Source: JAICYJ01 sp035695105 (GTDB taxonomy: Bacteria; Actinomycetota; Thermoleophilia; Gaiellales; JAICJC01). Taken from it: a stretch of DNA of 36,944 bases. The stretch covers positions 1-36,944 of the forward strand of contig DASSEV010000037.1 of the NCBI GenBank assembly GCA_035695105.1. The letters run 5' to 3'. Within the stretch, counting starts at the first letter, position 1, and every line of letters begins with the position of its first letter. The position numbers and the translations under genes were made by a program. This document shows positions 36,911-36,944 of this stretch, piece by piece. The notes beneath the pieces are model-generated. The model searched no databases and was not told the origin of the DNA. It was given only the letters and a program-made list of their open reading frames with translations.

Positions 36911-36944
36911 GTGTGTGTAGATGCCAGGTGCCGCGCTGAGCGCG

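Noticed and set aside
1..36944. tRNA, rRNA, insertion sequences, phage genes
   Set aside because: No T-loop consensus, rRNA core sequence, transposase or integrase motif was seen on either strand.

Overview
The window looks like a chromosomal segment of a very GC-rich actinobacterium. A deep Thermoleophilia-type lineage (Gaiellales/Solirubrobacterales) is my best guess, but this is inference from gene content and signals, not a phylogenetic result. Supporting signs are strong G/C third-codon bias, frequent GTG starts, actinobacterial families (DUF4232, LppX/LprG-like lipoprotein, MMPL, HTH-only AraC, YihY), and many promoters with a TAnnnT -10 hexamer only 6-8 nt before the start codon and no ribosome binding site, as in leaderless transcription. 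No rRNA, tRNA, CRISPR array, transposase or integrase was seen.

Region by region: (1) 1-5.9 kb is gene-poor and looks accessory. It holds a membrane GT2 glycosyltransferase cut by the window edge, a secreted seven-repeat beta-propeller, an orphan TadG-like protein, a 63-aa gene with a leaderless promoter, and a 38-aa membrane protein gene broken by one base. (2) 5.6-12.5 kb holds a two-TM protein, an orphan NarL-type histidine kinase, a methyltransferase, a lipoprotein, a cupin protein, a coiled-coil protein, an aldose-1-epimerase, an AraC-type regulator followed by a VOC protein, and a small acidic protein. (3) 12.5-19.3 kb holds a DUF4232 exported protein behind an 11-codon leader ORF, succinate-semialdehyde dehydrogenase, a BBE-type flavin oxidase, an EamA transporter, and an acyl-CoA dehydrogenase divergent from a TetR regulator with a perfect 16-bp palindrome between them.

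(4) 19.3-23.7 kb has a polyamine-type ABC importer (binding protein and two permeases, no ATPase) followed by a GlcG/HbpS-like gene, then a DksA/TraR-like protein lacking all zinc cysteines. (5) 23.8-26.9 kb has a Tat-exported DyP peroxidase (EfeB type), a stand-alone CTP-synthase-like amidotransferase domain, and an MFS transporter. (6) 26.9-31.3 kb is the tdh-kbl threonine-to-glycine operon, divergent from a trimethylamine-dehydrogenase-family flavoprotein. (7) 31.3-36.9 kb has a degenerate histidine-kinase-like gene abutting a 53-aa gene, a YihY-MMPL envelope pair, a convergent MscS channel, a proline-rich ORF and a terminal palindrome.

Functionally this is mostly housekeeping and catabolic content: amino-acid and amine catabolism (tdh-kbl, the TMADH-like enzyme, the polyamine-type importer, SSADH) plus envelope functions. 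The genome is compact: several convergent genes overlap, abut, or are separated by little more than a terminator-like hairpin. I do not see a complete multi-gene system that is clearly undescribed. The best leads are the leaderless leader ORF coupled to DUF4232, the TMADH homologue with an altered substrate pocket, the TetR palindrome, the zinc-less DksA, the degenerate kinase, and two very small genes that standard length cut-offs would miss.
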